Positions 7,194 through 14,968 of a stretch of DNA of 64,000 nucleotides are shown here, in pieces. This DNA comes from Pyrinomonadaceae bacterium (GTDB taxonomy: Bacteria > Acidobacteriota > Blastocatellia > Pyrinomonadales > Pyrinomonadaceae). The number at the start of each line of letters is the position of its first letter. The stretch's first letter is position 1. The stretch spans positions 62,001 through 126,000 of the forward strand of contig JAJTWY010000007.1 in the NCBI GenBank assembly GCA_021463165.1, in the 5' to 3' direction. Both the position numbers and the translations under genes were made by a program. The notes below the pieces were generated by a model. The model was not told where the DNA came from, made no database searches, and worked only from the letters and a program-made list of their open reading frames with translations.

Positions 7194-8168
7194 ATGAAGA
7201 AGAGAATTTTTAGTGGGGCTCAGCCGACGGGCGAACTTCACATCGGCAATTATCTGGGCGCTCTGAAGAACTGGGTCGCCCTGCAGGACGACTACGAAGC
7301 CTTCTACTGCATCGTTAATCTCCACGCGATCACGCTGCCGCAGGACCCGAATTCCCTGCGCGAAAAGACGCTCGACCTGGCTCGGATCTATCTCGCAGCC
7401 GGTGTCGACCCGCAACGCTCGACGATCTTTATCCAGTCCGATGTTGCCGAACATGCAGAATTGACTTGGGTTCTGTCCTGTATCTCGCGTATGGGTGAAC
7501 TCGAGCGGATGACACAGTTCAAGGATAAGGGCAAGGGAAATTCGGGTGCGGGTGTCGGGCTTTTCACCTATCCAGTTCTGATGGCCTCCGATATCCTCCT
7601 CTACCAAACCGACCTTGTCCCGGTCGGCCAGGACCAGAAGCAGCATCTCGAACTAAGCCGCGACCTCGCCGAACGCTTTAACCGTGATTACGGCGTTGCG
7701 TTCAAGATCCCCGAGCCTTATATCCCGAAGGCCGGCGCCAGCATAAAATCGCTTCAGGATCCCGCGAAAAAAATGTCGAAGTCCGACGAGAATTTAAATG
7801 GGTCGATCTTTCTGCTCGATGATGCGGATACGATCACGAAGAAGATAAAACGAGCCGTAACCGACAGCGGCACTGAGATCACTTTCGATGAATCGCGGCC
7901 TGCGATCAACAATTTGCTGACCATATACCAGCTCGTTACAGACAAAACTCAGGATGAATGCCTTGCTCAGTTTGAAGGAAAAGGCTACGGCCAGTTCAAG
8001 GGAGAACTTGCCGAGGCGACGGTCGAATTCCTACGGCCCTTCCAGGCCCGGGTCAAGGATTACGATGACGACGCACTCAGCCGCATCCTCCGTACCGGAG
8101 CCGAAAAAGCCCGGTCGATCGCGGCTGCGACGCTGTCGGATGTGTATGCGAAGATGGGCCTCAGATGA
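7194..8168 (+). CDS. trpS: Tryptophan--tRNA ligase
   Basis: A 324-residue class I aminoacyl-tRNA synthetase that charges tRNA-Trp using ATP. It has the HIGH-equivalent PTGELHIGNYLG at residues 11-22 and the KMSKS loop KKMSKSDEN near residue 193, and the length expected for bacterial TrpRS. GAQPTGELHIGNYLG is characteristic of TrpRS. It follows the site-2 protease gene closely and is followed 16 bases later by the ArsC-like candidate selenoprotein gene on the same strand, suggesting one transcript. Confidence 0.96.
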   Translation: MKKRIFSGAQPTGELHIGNYLGALKNWVALQDDYEAFYCIVNLHAITLPQDPNSLREKTLDLARIYLAAGVDPQRSTIFIQSDVAEHAELTWVLSCISRMGELERMTQFKDKGKGNSGAGVGLFTYPVLMASDILLYQTDLVPVGQDQKQHLELSRDLAERFNRDYGVAFKIPEPYIPKAGASIKSLQDPAKKMSKSDENLNGSIFLLDDADTITKKIKRAVTDSGTEITFDESRPAINNLLTIYQLVTDKTQDECLAQFEGKGYGQFKGELAEATVEFLRPFQARVKDYDDDALSRILRTGAEKARSIAAATLSDVYAKMGLR

Positions 8169-8184
8169 TGAGAATAGAACGACT

Positions 8185-8523
8185 ATGAAAATAAGGATCT
8201 TCGAGAAACCTACCTGAACGACGTGCCGCAATCTGGCAACGCTGTTTCGTGAAAACGGCATAGACTCGGACAAGATAGATTATTTCAAGGAACCGTTTAC
8301 AGAGGAAAGCCTCGGTGAGCTCGTAAAAAAGACAGGAATGAGGCCGATAAAACTCGTTCGCGGGGCCGCTTCTGCCGGCCTGACGGACGAAACCCCCGAT
8401 AGCGAGGTCGTTGCTGCAATGGTCGCCGACCCCAATTTGATCCAGCGGCCGATCGTTGAGGTCGGTGAGAAAGCTGTGGTGGCGCGGCCGATCGACAAGG
8501 CTCTCGAACTCGTCGCCGGATGA
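8185..8523 (+). CDS. ArsC/Spx-family thioredoxin-fold protein, candidate selenoprotein (TGA as Sec, codon 11)
   Basis: Reading through the in-frame TGA at 8215-8217 gives a 112-residue protein with the layout of ArsC-like reductases. MKIRIFEKPT is the first beta strand; then U-T-T-C-R, where TGA occupies the first Cys of the CxxC motif and TGC at 8224-8226 encodes the second; then ENGIDSDKIDYFKEPFTEES, LGELVKKTGMRP, and the family's cis-Pro loop and tail DPNLIQRPIVEVGEKAVVARP. Frame, length and homology continue without a break on both sides of TGA, so a frameshifted pseudogene is unlikely. Selenocysteine replacing the attacking Cys is established for several thioredoxin-fold families. A sequencing error or a C-to-A nonsense mutation cannot be excluded. 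Downstream start sites (e.g. ATG 8338) would lack the active site. The gene lies 16 bases after trpS. Selenium-pathway genes are not in this window. Confidence 0.7.
8241..8259 (+). promoter_or_regulatory. Candidate bacterial SECIS hairpin
   Basis: GCTGTTT (8241-8247) pairs with AAACGGC (8253-8259): seven base pairs including one G-U, with apical loop CGUGA (8248-8252). The loop starts 30 nucleotides after the TGA at 8215-8217 and has G at its second position, consistent with the usual bacterial SECIS model (short stem, small loop with an early G, roughly 16-37 nucleotides from UGA). A weaker hairpin TGCC/GGCA (8224-8227 with 8235-8238) lies closer to the UGA. Confidence 0.55.
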
Positions 8524-8627
8524 GCGCGAACCGGGTGCAACTGGCAACGCGCGGATGACCAGCTTACATCCGCACGTAGTTTCGCGGAGCCGAATTCACA
8601 TGATAAATTAGGCTTATCAAGAGCAAA

Positions 8628-9032
8628 ATGAGCTATACCAACGGAAATGGAAACGGCCACAAGCCCAAACCTAGAAACGTGTTGGGTGGCGAGCTTCAAA
8701 GCTGCTGCACCAACCCGATGACCGGATTTTACCGCGATGGTTACTGTCGCACGGGCATAGACGATACGGGCCGTCACACCGTTTGCATCGAGGTGACCGA
8801 CGAATTCCTCGCCTTCTCGAAAAGCGTCGGCAATGACCTTTCGACGCCGATGCCGCAATATGCCTTTCCGGGCTTGAAGGAAGGTGACAAATGGTGTCTA
8901 TGCATGCTTCGCTGGCGCGAGGCTCTCGAGCACGGAATGGCCCCGCGCGTTTATTTGGAAGCCACACATGAAGCGGCTATGACCGTCGTTTCGCTTGAGG
9001 ATTTGCGGCGGTATGCGGTTGAGAGGGGATAA
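8628..9032 (+). CDS. DUF2237 family protein
   Basis: A 134-residue protein matching the conserved DUF2237 pattern: NVLGGELQSCCTNPMTGFYR, DGYCRTG, DDTGRHTVCIEVTDEFLAFS, then FPGLKEGDKWCLCMLRWREA and PRVYLEATHEAAM. Five cysteines are concentrated in the conserved parts. Function of the family is unknown. A short low-complexity Asn/Gly head (YTNGNGNGHKPK) precedes the domain. It appears to be a single gene followed by the palindromic intergenic element. Confidence 0.85.
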   Translation: MSYTNGNGNGHKPKPRNVLGGELQSCCTNPMTGFYRDGYCRTGIDDTGRHTVCIEVTDEFLAFSKSVGNDLSTPMPQYAFPGLKEGDKWCLCMLRWREALEHGMAPRVYLEATHEAAMTVVSLEDLRRYAVERG

Positions 9033-9069
9033 ATTCGCGATTTACGATCGGCGTCTTTGGCCTGAATGA

Positions 9070-9195
9070 ATTGCCATTAGCTTCAGCTAGCGGTTCGCAT
9101 TTAGTAAGAATCGGGCTTTAGCCGAACCTTGTGTGCGGCTGAAGCCGGTAAATCACCTGGAGATCCTTTTCCACTAGCTGAAAGCTAGTGGCAAT
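9070..9195. repeat. Intergenic palindromic element (MITE/REP-like)
   Basis: Two terminal arms are near-perfect inverted copies of each other: 9070-9093 and 9171-9195 (reverse complement), both built on the core TAGCTTTCAGCTA, itself palindromic. Inside are two further small dyads, CGGGCTTTAGCCG (9112-9124) and CGGCTGAAGCCG (9136-9147). There is no ORF. This composite of nested palindromes fills the gap between the DUF2237 and permease genes and looks like a dispersed non-coding element; no second copy was noticed in this window. Confidence 0.55.
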
Positions 9196-9221
9196 TCTCT
9201 GTTCGTGCTCGTAACAATTAG

Positions 9222-10529
9222 ATGGAAAACGCCAAGAAAAGCGAGATCGGCCTCTACGGCCTGACGATGATCGCCATTGGCTCGAGCATCGGATCGGGCA
9301 TTTTTCGCACCCCGTCCGAGATCGCAGGCTATCTGCCGAGTGAAGGTTTGATGCTGCTCGTTTGGACTGTCGGAGGAATTATCTCGCTTTCCGGGGCGTT
9401 GACCTTTGCAAAGATCGCCGCGCAGTTCCCGCGCGTGGGTGGTTTCTATGTTTTCCTGAAAGAAGCTTACGGAAAGCTCCCGGCGTTCCTCTTCGGCTGG
9501 TCGATGCTGCTGGTGATCAACACCGGCTCGCTCGCTGCCCTCAGCCTGGTTTTTACATCGTATCTCTCGTCATTTATTCCGCTCTCGGATAACGCACAAT
9601 TGATCGTCGCGATCGTGACGATCTGCTTGTTGACCGTGATGAATATCCTCGGCGTGAAGTTTGGGAATATCTACGCAAGCCTCTTCACATCAGCAAAGCT
9701 CCTGGGCATATTGCTGGTCGTTTTCCTCGGTCTGTTTTTCGGCACCAATGGGGCGGTAAACTATGCGAATACAGCATTTCCTGCGAATTCTGACGGCTTA
9801 ACGCTCGTATCGGCATTCGGTCTGGCATTGATCGGGGTCACGTTCTCCTTCGGCGGTTACCAGCACGCAACATTCGTCGCAGCGGAAGTTAAGGACGCGG
9901 CGAAGATCGTCCCTCGGGCCCTGGTGATCGGTATCCTGATCGTCTGCGTCGCCTATTTGACGATAAATGTTGCCTACTTGCGTTTTCTGCCGATCGAACA
10001 GATCGCCGCATCAAAGAGCGTTGCTTCCGATGCGATCAATACCATCTGGACATTCGGCGGGCAGCTTATCTCGTTTTTGATCATCGTTTCCGTAGTCGGA
10101 ACGATCGGGATCTACATCCTGACCGCACCGCGTATCTACTTTGCGATGGCCGAAGACGGGTTGTTTTTCAGGAAATTTGCGGAGCTACACCCAAAATTTG
10201 GAACACCGGTTTGGGCGATCGTTTTCCAGTCACTCTGGACGATCATCCTTCTGGTTTTCTGGAAGACATTCTCAAATCTCATCACATTCGTGGTATTTGT
10301 TGACAGCATCTTCTTTTTCGCGACCGCGCTGACATTCTTTTTTCTGATCAGGCAGAAAAAAGTTTCTAGCATCATTCATGCGTTGGTCTTTCTTGCGATG
10401 ACCGGATTTATTGTGGTCAATACGCTACTTGGAAAGCCGATGGAAGCCGTCTCCGGGCTTGTTTTCCTAGGAGTTGGGTGTTTCTTCTTTGCTATCTTTC
10501 GACGCACACAAAAGGCTGTGGCTGCATGA
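9222..10529 (+). CDS. APC-superfamily amino-acid permease
   Basis: A 435-residue, about 12-helix transporter. The first helix carries the APC substrate/sodium site signature GSSIGSGIFRTP, followed by PRVGGFYVFLKEAYGKLPAF, as in amino-acid permeases of the SteT/LAT type. Its stop codon overlaps the start of the downstream PLP enzyme (ATGA at 10526-10529), so the two are translationally coupled, which suggests that the imported amino acid is the enzyme's substrate. Specificity cannot be read from the sequence; a sulfur amino acid is a reasonable guess from the neighbour. Confidence 0.88.
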   Translation: MENAKKSEIGLYGLTMIAIGSSIGSGIFRTPSEIAGYLPSEGLMLLVWTVGGIISLSGALTFAKIAAQFPRVGGFYVFLKEAYGKLPAFLFGWSMLLVINTGSLAALSLVFTSYLSSFIPLSDNAQLIVAIVTICLLTVMNILGVKFGNIYASLFTSAKLLGILLVVFLGLFFGTNGAVNYANTAFPANSDGLTLVSAFGLALIGVTFSFGGYQHATFVAAEVKDAAKIVPRALVIGILIVCVAYLTINVAYLRFLPIEQIAASKSVASDAINTIWTFGGQLISFLIIVSVVGTIGIYILTAPRIYFAMAEDGLFFRKFAELHPKFGTPVWAIVFQSLWTIILLVFWKTFSNLITFVVFVDSIFFFATALTFFFLIRQKKVSSIIHALVFLAMTGFIVVNTLLGKPMEAVSGLVFLGVGCFFFAIFRRTQKAVAA

Positions 10530-11677
10530 ACGAGACCTTTATCATCAATCAACTCGGCGAGGATCGTGAGAAATACTTCAATGCGGTCGCGCCGCCCGTG
10601 CTTCAGACGAGCAACTTCGCTTACCGGACCGTGGATGAATTCGCAGAAGCGGTCGCGAATGAGAAAGACATCCCGATCTACACTCGCGGAAATAACCCGA
10701 CGGTCAACATGCTTGCAGAGAAGATCGCCGCTCTCGAAGGGGCCGAAGATTGCCTGATGGTGGGCAGCGGTGCCGCGGCGATCACGAACGCCGTAATGTC
10801 GCAGGTCAACGCTGGCGATCACATAGTTTCCGTTCGCGAGCCATACACATGGGCCGCCCACCTGATGACCGGGATCTTACCGCGTTTTCGCGTCGAAACA
10901 ACATTTGTTGACGGTACGCGGATAGAAAATATCGAGAACGCGATCAACGAACGGACAAGACTGATCTACCTTGAATCGCCAAATTCCTGGACGTTTGAAA
11001 TGCAGGACCTCGCTGCAGTTTCAGAGCTTGCTAAGAAAAAGCAAATTACAACGGTCGTCGACAACAGCTATTGTACCGCCCTTTGCCAACGGCCGATCGA
11101 CTTGGGCATCGACCTCGTGATCTATTCCGCGACCAAGTACTACAACGGCCACAGCGATGTCGTCGTCGGAGCGATCTGCGGCTCGAAAGAGAAGATCGCG
11201 TCGATATTTCGCAACGAATTCATGACCTTCGGCAACATTCTCGCTCCGCAGAGCGCCTGGCTGATGCTTCGAAGCCTCAGGACGCTCCCCATCAGGCTGA
11301 AACGGTCATCGGAAACGACCCGGCGGGTTTTGGAATTTCTGCGAAATTCGCAAAAAATAGAGGGGATCTGGTACCCATTTGATGAACAAAACACCCAGAT
11401 AGAACTTGCCCGCAGGCAGATGAAAATGCCGATGGGGTTGTTTACCATAGCCCTGAAAACGAGAGACGTCGCGGCCATCAAACGTTTCTGTGAAACACTA
11501 GAATACTTTCTTATCGCTGTTTCCTGGGGCGGTTATGAGTCGCTGATCATGCCAAAATGTGCGTTCGTATCGGCAGACGATCCGCGCGTCAGCATGATAA
11601 GGTGTTACATCGGACTCGAGGAGCCCGATGTGCTGATCGCGGATCTGGAACGAGCACTTGTAACGCTACCCAATTAG
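10526..11677 (+). CDS. Cys/Met-metabolism PLP-dependent enzyme (trans-sulfuration family)
   Basis: A 383-residue fold-type I PLP enzyme. Signatures are YTRGNNPTVNMLAEKIAALE, GSGAAAITNAVMS, the PLP-binding VVDNSYCTALCQRPIDLG and the Schiff-base lysine in YSATKYYNGHSDVVVG (Lys about residue 203). The family includes cystathionine gamma-synthase/lyases, methionine gamma-lyase and O-acetylhomoserine sulfhydrylase; activity cannot be decided here. The start at 10526 overlaps the permease stop by four bases; a longer frame beginning at 10478 lies inside the permease and is rejected. scpA follows after seven bases. Confidence 0.87.
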   Translation: MNETFIINQLGEDREKYFNAVAPPVLQTSNFAYRTVDEFAEAVANEKDIPIYTRGNNPTVNMLAEKIAALEGAEDCLMVGSGAAAITNAVMSQVNAGDHIVSVREPYTWAAHLMTGILPRFRVETTFVDGTRIENIENAINERTRLIYLESPNSWTFEMQDLAAVSELAKKKQITTVVDNSYCTALCQRPIDLGIDLVIYSATKYYNGHSDVVVGAICGSKEKIASIFRNEFMTFGNILAPQSAWLMLRSLRTLPIRLKRSSETTRRVLEFLRNSQKIEGIWYPFDEQNTQIELARRQMKMPMGLFTIALKTRDVAAIKRFCETLEYFLIAVSWGGYESLIMPKCAFVSADDPRVSMIRCYIGLEEPDVLIADLERALVTLPN

Positions 11678-11683
11678 AACTTG

Positions 11684-12457
11684 ATGGACCAGGAAGTCGA
11701 ACAATTTACATTCGATTTTTACAACGAAAAAGCTCAGATCCTGGGTGGATCGTCGGAAGATCTGAAGATAAAACTCGGCGATTTCGCCGGTCCGCTCGAT
11801 CTGCTGTTGTTCCTGATCAAACAAGAGCAGGCGAATATCTTTGACATCCCTATCGCCCGTATCACAGAGAAATATCTCGAATACATTCGTCTAATGAAGC
11901 GGCTCGATATCGCGGTCGCTGCTGATTTTCTGGTAATGGCGGCGACGCTGATCGAGATCAAATCGAAGATGCTCCTGCCCCGCGACCCGAAGGCCGAGGG
12001 CGAAGACGACGAATTCGAAGATCCGCGCAAGGAACTGGTTGACCGCCTGCTTGAATACGAAAAGTTCAAATCTGCAGCGGGAATGCTCTACGAGCGTTCG
12101 ACGATCGAGCAGGCGATCTTCACTCGCGGCCCGATCGACTCCGACGATAATAATGCCGAAATAAACGCGACCGTTTTCGACATCCTGACGGTTTTCCAGA
12201 AGGTCGTTGCCCGCCACAAAGAAGACATCAAAATGGAGATCGAGCGGGAAGAGATCTCGCTCGCCGATATGATCAAAAACCTGACCCGGCGGCTACATGA
12301 GCAAAAAGAATTGAGCCTGCTGACGGTTTTCGAGGAAATGCGTTCAAAACGAGAGCTCGTGACCGCTTTCATCGCCGTCCTTGAGATCGTCCGGACCGAA
12401 GGCGTAAAACTGATGCAGCGGAAGACTTTTGGGGATATTGTGTTGAAAGTTAGCTAG
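11684..12457 (+). CDS. scpA: Segregation and condensation protein A
   Basis: A 257-residue kleisin. The conserved N-terminal SMC-head-binding region is visible in IKLGDFAGPLDLLLFLIKQE and IPIARITEKYLEYI, with the middle helix LVMAATLIEIKSKMLLPRD and a C-terminal winged helix (LTVFEEMRSKRELVTAFIAV). It bridges the SMC dimer and ScpB in chromosome condensation. ATG 11684 is preferred to the TTG directly before it. scpB follows at eight bases, the standard scpAB order. Confidence 0.95.
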   Translation: MDQEVEQFTFDFYNEKAQILGGSSEDLKIKLGDFAGPLDLLLFLIKQEQANIFDIPIARITEKYLEYIRLMKRLDIAVAADFLVMAATLIEIKSKMLLPRDPKAEGEDDEFEDPRKELVDRLLEYEKFKSAAGMLYERSTIEQAIFTRGPIDSDDNNAEINATVFDILTVFQKVVARHKEDIKMEIEREEISLADMIKNLTRRLHEQKELSLLTVFEEMRSKRELVTAFIAVLEIVRTEGVKLMQRKTFGDIVLKVS

Positions 12458-12464
12458 TCGATTT

Positions 12465-13022
12465 ATGGAAACTGAAGAATCAGAAAAGATCCACCGATCG
12501 CCGGTCGAGCTGATGGCCATTGTGGAAGCGCTGATCTTTGTCGCCGAGGAACCGGTGACGAGCAAATTGTTGGGCGAGGTGCTCGAAGAGGAAAAGGGTG
12601 CGATCGACGCGGCGGTCGAGCAGCTTCAGCAGGATTACGAGGCGCGCGACGCGGGGCTGCAGATCCGTGAGATCGCGGGCGGCTGGCAGATGGCCACGAG
12701 GACCGAACTGCACGAGGATGTTAGAAAATTCTTAAAGACCCGTCCGTCGGCCAAGCTCTCGTTAGCCTCGCTCGAAACCCTCGCAGTTATCGCCTATAAG
12801 CAGCCGGTTACCGTTCCTGAGATCCTCGAGATCCGTGGCGTCCAGTCGGCTTCCGCCATAAAAACACTGCTCGACAAACGCTTGATCATAGCAAGAGGCA
12901 GAAAAGAAGCCGTCGGACGGCCGATGATGTACGGTACTTCGAAGGATTTTCTACTGCAGTTCGGACTGAAAGACCTTTCCGAGTTGCCGAGTATTGAGGA
13001 CTTCGAAGACCTCGTGACATAA
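12465..13022 (+). CDS. scpB: Segregation and condensation protein B
   Basis: A 185-residue ScpB with two winged-helix domains: IVEALIFVAEEPVTSKLLGE at the N-terminus and the signature LSLASLETLAVIAYKQPVT, then EILEIRGVQSASAIKTLLDK and GRPMMYGTSKDFLLQFGL. It dimerises and binds ScpA in the SMC-kleisin complex. It follows scpA by seven bases and precedes a small membrane-protein gene by four bases. Confidence 0.96.
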   Translation: METEESEKIHRSPVELMAIVEALIFVAEEPVTSKLLGEVLEEEKGAIDAAVEQLQQDYEARDAGLQIREIAGGWQMATRTELHEDVRKFLKTRPSAKLSLASLETLAVIAYKQPVTVPEILEIRGVQSASAIKTLLDKRLIIARGRKEAVGRPMMYGTSKDFLLQFGLKDLSELPSIEDFEDLVT

Positions 13023-13026
13023 CTTC

Positions 13027-13566
13027 ATGCGATTCGATCAAGCTGAACTAATCCACCTGCGTAAAGCGCCGATACGTGATTGGATTTTGCAGGCTTTGCT
13101 TGCCGTTATCTGTTTGGCGATCGGACTTGGATTCTTTTGGCTTGTCTTGAAGATTGCGAGCGATTTTAGCAATCTTGATACGACGCTTATTCTTCTCTGT
13201 GCCTCCGTCGCTTCGTTAGCGGCGAGCATCTATTTAGGAAGAGCTCTTATCACCTCAGCGGTCAATGAAGCTAAAATCAACTTGTCGAGTCAGTGGGTAG
13301 AGGTGGTCCGTTATCGCATCTACGGCAAGAGCGCGGACAGATATTACTTCCACCAGATTGAAAGGTTCAAGTCATACAAGGCGACACGGTTTCTGTCTTC
13401 GCAATCTCCGCTTTACTCGCTTGAGCTGACTCTGGTCAACGGGAAGAAAGTGCGAATTCGCGTGACGATAGGTAGCAGTCGGACCGAGACGACAAGATTT
13501 ATCAAGTTGCTCAATAAAACGCTTAGGCACAGCAAGTTAACGGCAACGCAAACTGTACAAGAATAG
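13027..13566 (+). CDS. Hypothetical membrane protein with two N-terminal helices
   Basis: A 179-residue protein. Two transmembrane helices (about residues 18-48 and 53-75: LLAVICLAIGLGFFWLVL and LILLCASVASLAASIYLG) precede a cytoplasmic beta-rich domain (WVEVVRYRIYGKSADRYYF, YSLELTLVNGKKVRIRVTIG) resembling a PH-like/bacterial membrane-associated domain. Codon use is slightly less GC-rich than the flanking genes. It sits tightly between scpB and the tyrA-like gene (gaps of four bases each), so is co-transcribed. Function unknown. Confidence 0.65.
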   Translation: MRFDQAELIHLRKAPIRDWILQALLAVICLAIGLGFFWLVLKIASDFSNLDTTLILLCASVASLAASIYLGRALITSAVNEAKINLSSQWVEVVRYRIYGKSADRYYFHQIERFKSYKATRFLSSQSPLYSLELTLVNGKKVRIRVTIGSSRTETTRFIKLLNKTLRHSKLTATQTVQE

Positions 13567-13570
13567 CAAA

Positions 13571-14173
13571 ATGAAATTACAAATAATCGGCAACGGAGCC
13601 TTCGGAACATTCTTGACCGAGCTTCTCGCGCCCGTATTCGAACTCGACAAATCGGCTGACAGCGTCATCCTGGCGGTTCCGGTATCGGCTTATGACAGCT
13701 TGGCTTCGGGACACCGGGATCGGCATTTGATAAATGTTTGCAGCGTTCAGAAGCCGAGCACGGAGATGGTTCTGCGTTATACGCCGAATGTTACATCGCT
13801 CCATCCGTTGTTTGGCGCTCGCACGCCCGCAGACAAGCGGAATTCGATCCTGACGAATGTCGTCCCGAAGGATAGCGAGTTTACCCGGCAGGAGGCAGAG
13901 TTTCTCGAACTTTTTTCAAAGGTTTCTACCATCAAACAAACCGATCCGAGCGGGAACCTTTTCACGCCGGACTCGCACGATCAGCTAATGGCGAAAACCC
14001 ACGTCGCGGCGGTCGTCGCGGCGCGGCAGATGAAGGTTTTTATCGACCGGGCGAGCGATGTGCCCGACGAATACATCCCAAACAGCTTTCGCCTGATGCG
14101 CGATTTTGTTAACACGCTGGATGACATGCCGCACGGCACGATCGAGAGCATCATGGCAAATCCTTATTTCTAG
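13571..14173 (+). CDS. Prephenate dehydrogenase-like (TyrA-type) protein, short
   Basis: A 200-residue protein beginning with a Rossmann glycine motif (IIGNGAFGTFLTEL) and containing VILAVPVSAYDSL, INVCSVQKPSTEMV, TSLHPLFGARTPADK and a C-terminal helical domain (SHDQLMAKTHVAAVVAARQM). The HPLFG segment and SVK/Q motif are typical of prephenate/arogenate dehydrogenases, which oxidatively decarboxylate prephenate on the way to tyrosine. It is markedly shorter than usual TyrA (about 280-370 residues), with a truncated nucleotide-binding half: after the first beta strand it jumps directly to the fourth. NAD binding may be altered. Confidence 0.7.
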   Translation: MKLQIIGNGAFGTFLTELLAPVFELDKSADSVILAVPVSAYDSLASGHRDRHLINVCSVQKPSTEMVLRYTPNVTSLHPLFGARTPADKRNSILTNVVPKDSEFTRQEAEFLELFSKVSTIKQTDPSGNLFTPDSHDQLMAKTHVAAVVAARQMKVFIDRASDVPDEYIPNSFRLMRDFVNTLDDMPHGTIESIMANPYF

Positions 14174-14218
14174 GAAACTCGCGGATACGAAGCTAATGCT
14201 GTACAATCGCACGTTCGC

Positions 14219-14968
14219 ATGCAGGAACGATTGCAAAAGTTAATCGCCCAGGCTGGTGTCGCGTCGCGACGGGCGGCTGAAGATCTTATAAAAAACGGCC
14301 AGGTCTCGGTCAACGGCAATATCGTGACCGAACTCGGCACAAAAGCCGATCCGGAAAAGGACCATATCAAGGTTCGGGGCAAGCTGATCAACGCCAGGCT
14401 CAGAAGACGCGAGAATGTCTATATTCTCCTCAACAAGCCGAAGGGCTACCTCTCGAGCGCGGCGGATCCGGAAGGCCGCAAACTTGTCGTCGATCTTGTA
14501 AAGGGTCACGGGCGCCTGCACCCGGTTGGCCGGCTCGATTACAACAGCGAAGGGCTGATCATCCTCACCAATGATGGCGATTTTACAAACCACGTCGCCG
14601 GTTCCAAAAAGATACCAAAGATCTATGAGGTAAAGACGAAGGGCATTCCGACCGCCGTCGCACTTAACAAGCTGCGGCGCGGTGTCCTGCTCGACGATGG
14701 CTTCAAGACCGCCCCCGCTGACATCCGCGAACTAAAACCGACCGACAAAAACGGCTGGTACGAGGTCACGCTATATGAAGGCCACAACCAGCAGATACGC
14801 AAGATGTTCGATGCGGTCGGGCATTCGGTCGTCAAGCTCAAACGGGTCGCTATCGGGGCCGTAAGAGATCCCTATCTTAAGTCGGGAATGAACCGCTCGC
14901 TGACGAAAGACGAATACGATCAACTAATGGGAAAGACGCCCGCCAAAAAGACCGCCGGACGTCGGTGA
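14219..14968 (+). CDS. rluB: rRNA pseudouridine synthase (RluB/RsuA family)
   Basis: A 249-residue enzyme with an N-terminal S4 RNA-binding domain (RLQKLIAQAGVASRRAAEDL) and the RsuA-family catalytic domain: LLNKPKGYLSS, then VGRLDYNSEGLIILTNDG containing the catalytic Asp in GRLD, and EGHNQQIRKMF. It isomerises a uridine in 23S rRNA (RluB) or 16S rRNA (RsuA); the RluB assignment is by overall similarity. The lysine-rich tail (KTPAKKTAGRR) may aid RNA binding. It converges with the CoA-binding protein gene, the stop codons being adjacent. Confidence 0.9.
   Translation: MQERLQKLIAQAGVASRRAAEDLIKNGQVSVNGNIVTELGTKADPEKDHIKVRGKLINARLRRRENVYILLNKPKGYLSSAADPEGRKLVVDLVKGHGRLHPVGRLDYNSEGLIILTNDGDFTNHVAGSKKIPKIYEVKTKGIPTAVALNKLRRGVLLDDGFKTAPADIRELKPTDKNGWYEVTLYEGHNQQIRKMFDAVGHSVVKLKRVAIGAVRDPYLKSGMNRSLTKDEYDQLMGKTPAKKTAGRR

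Noticed and set aside
8215..8217. TGA in the ArsC-like gene as a normal stop or frameshifted pseudogene
   Set aside because: The frame is continuous and family-like on both sides and the residue lost is exactly the catalytic Cys. A point sequencing error remains possible but is not preferred.
8338..8523. Separate short gene starting at ATG 8338
   Set aside because: It is the C-terminal half of the ArsC-like protein, in the same frame, without a ribosome-binding site of its own.
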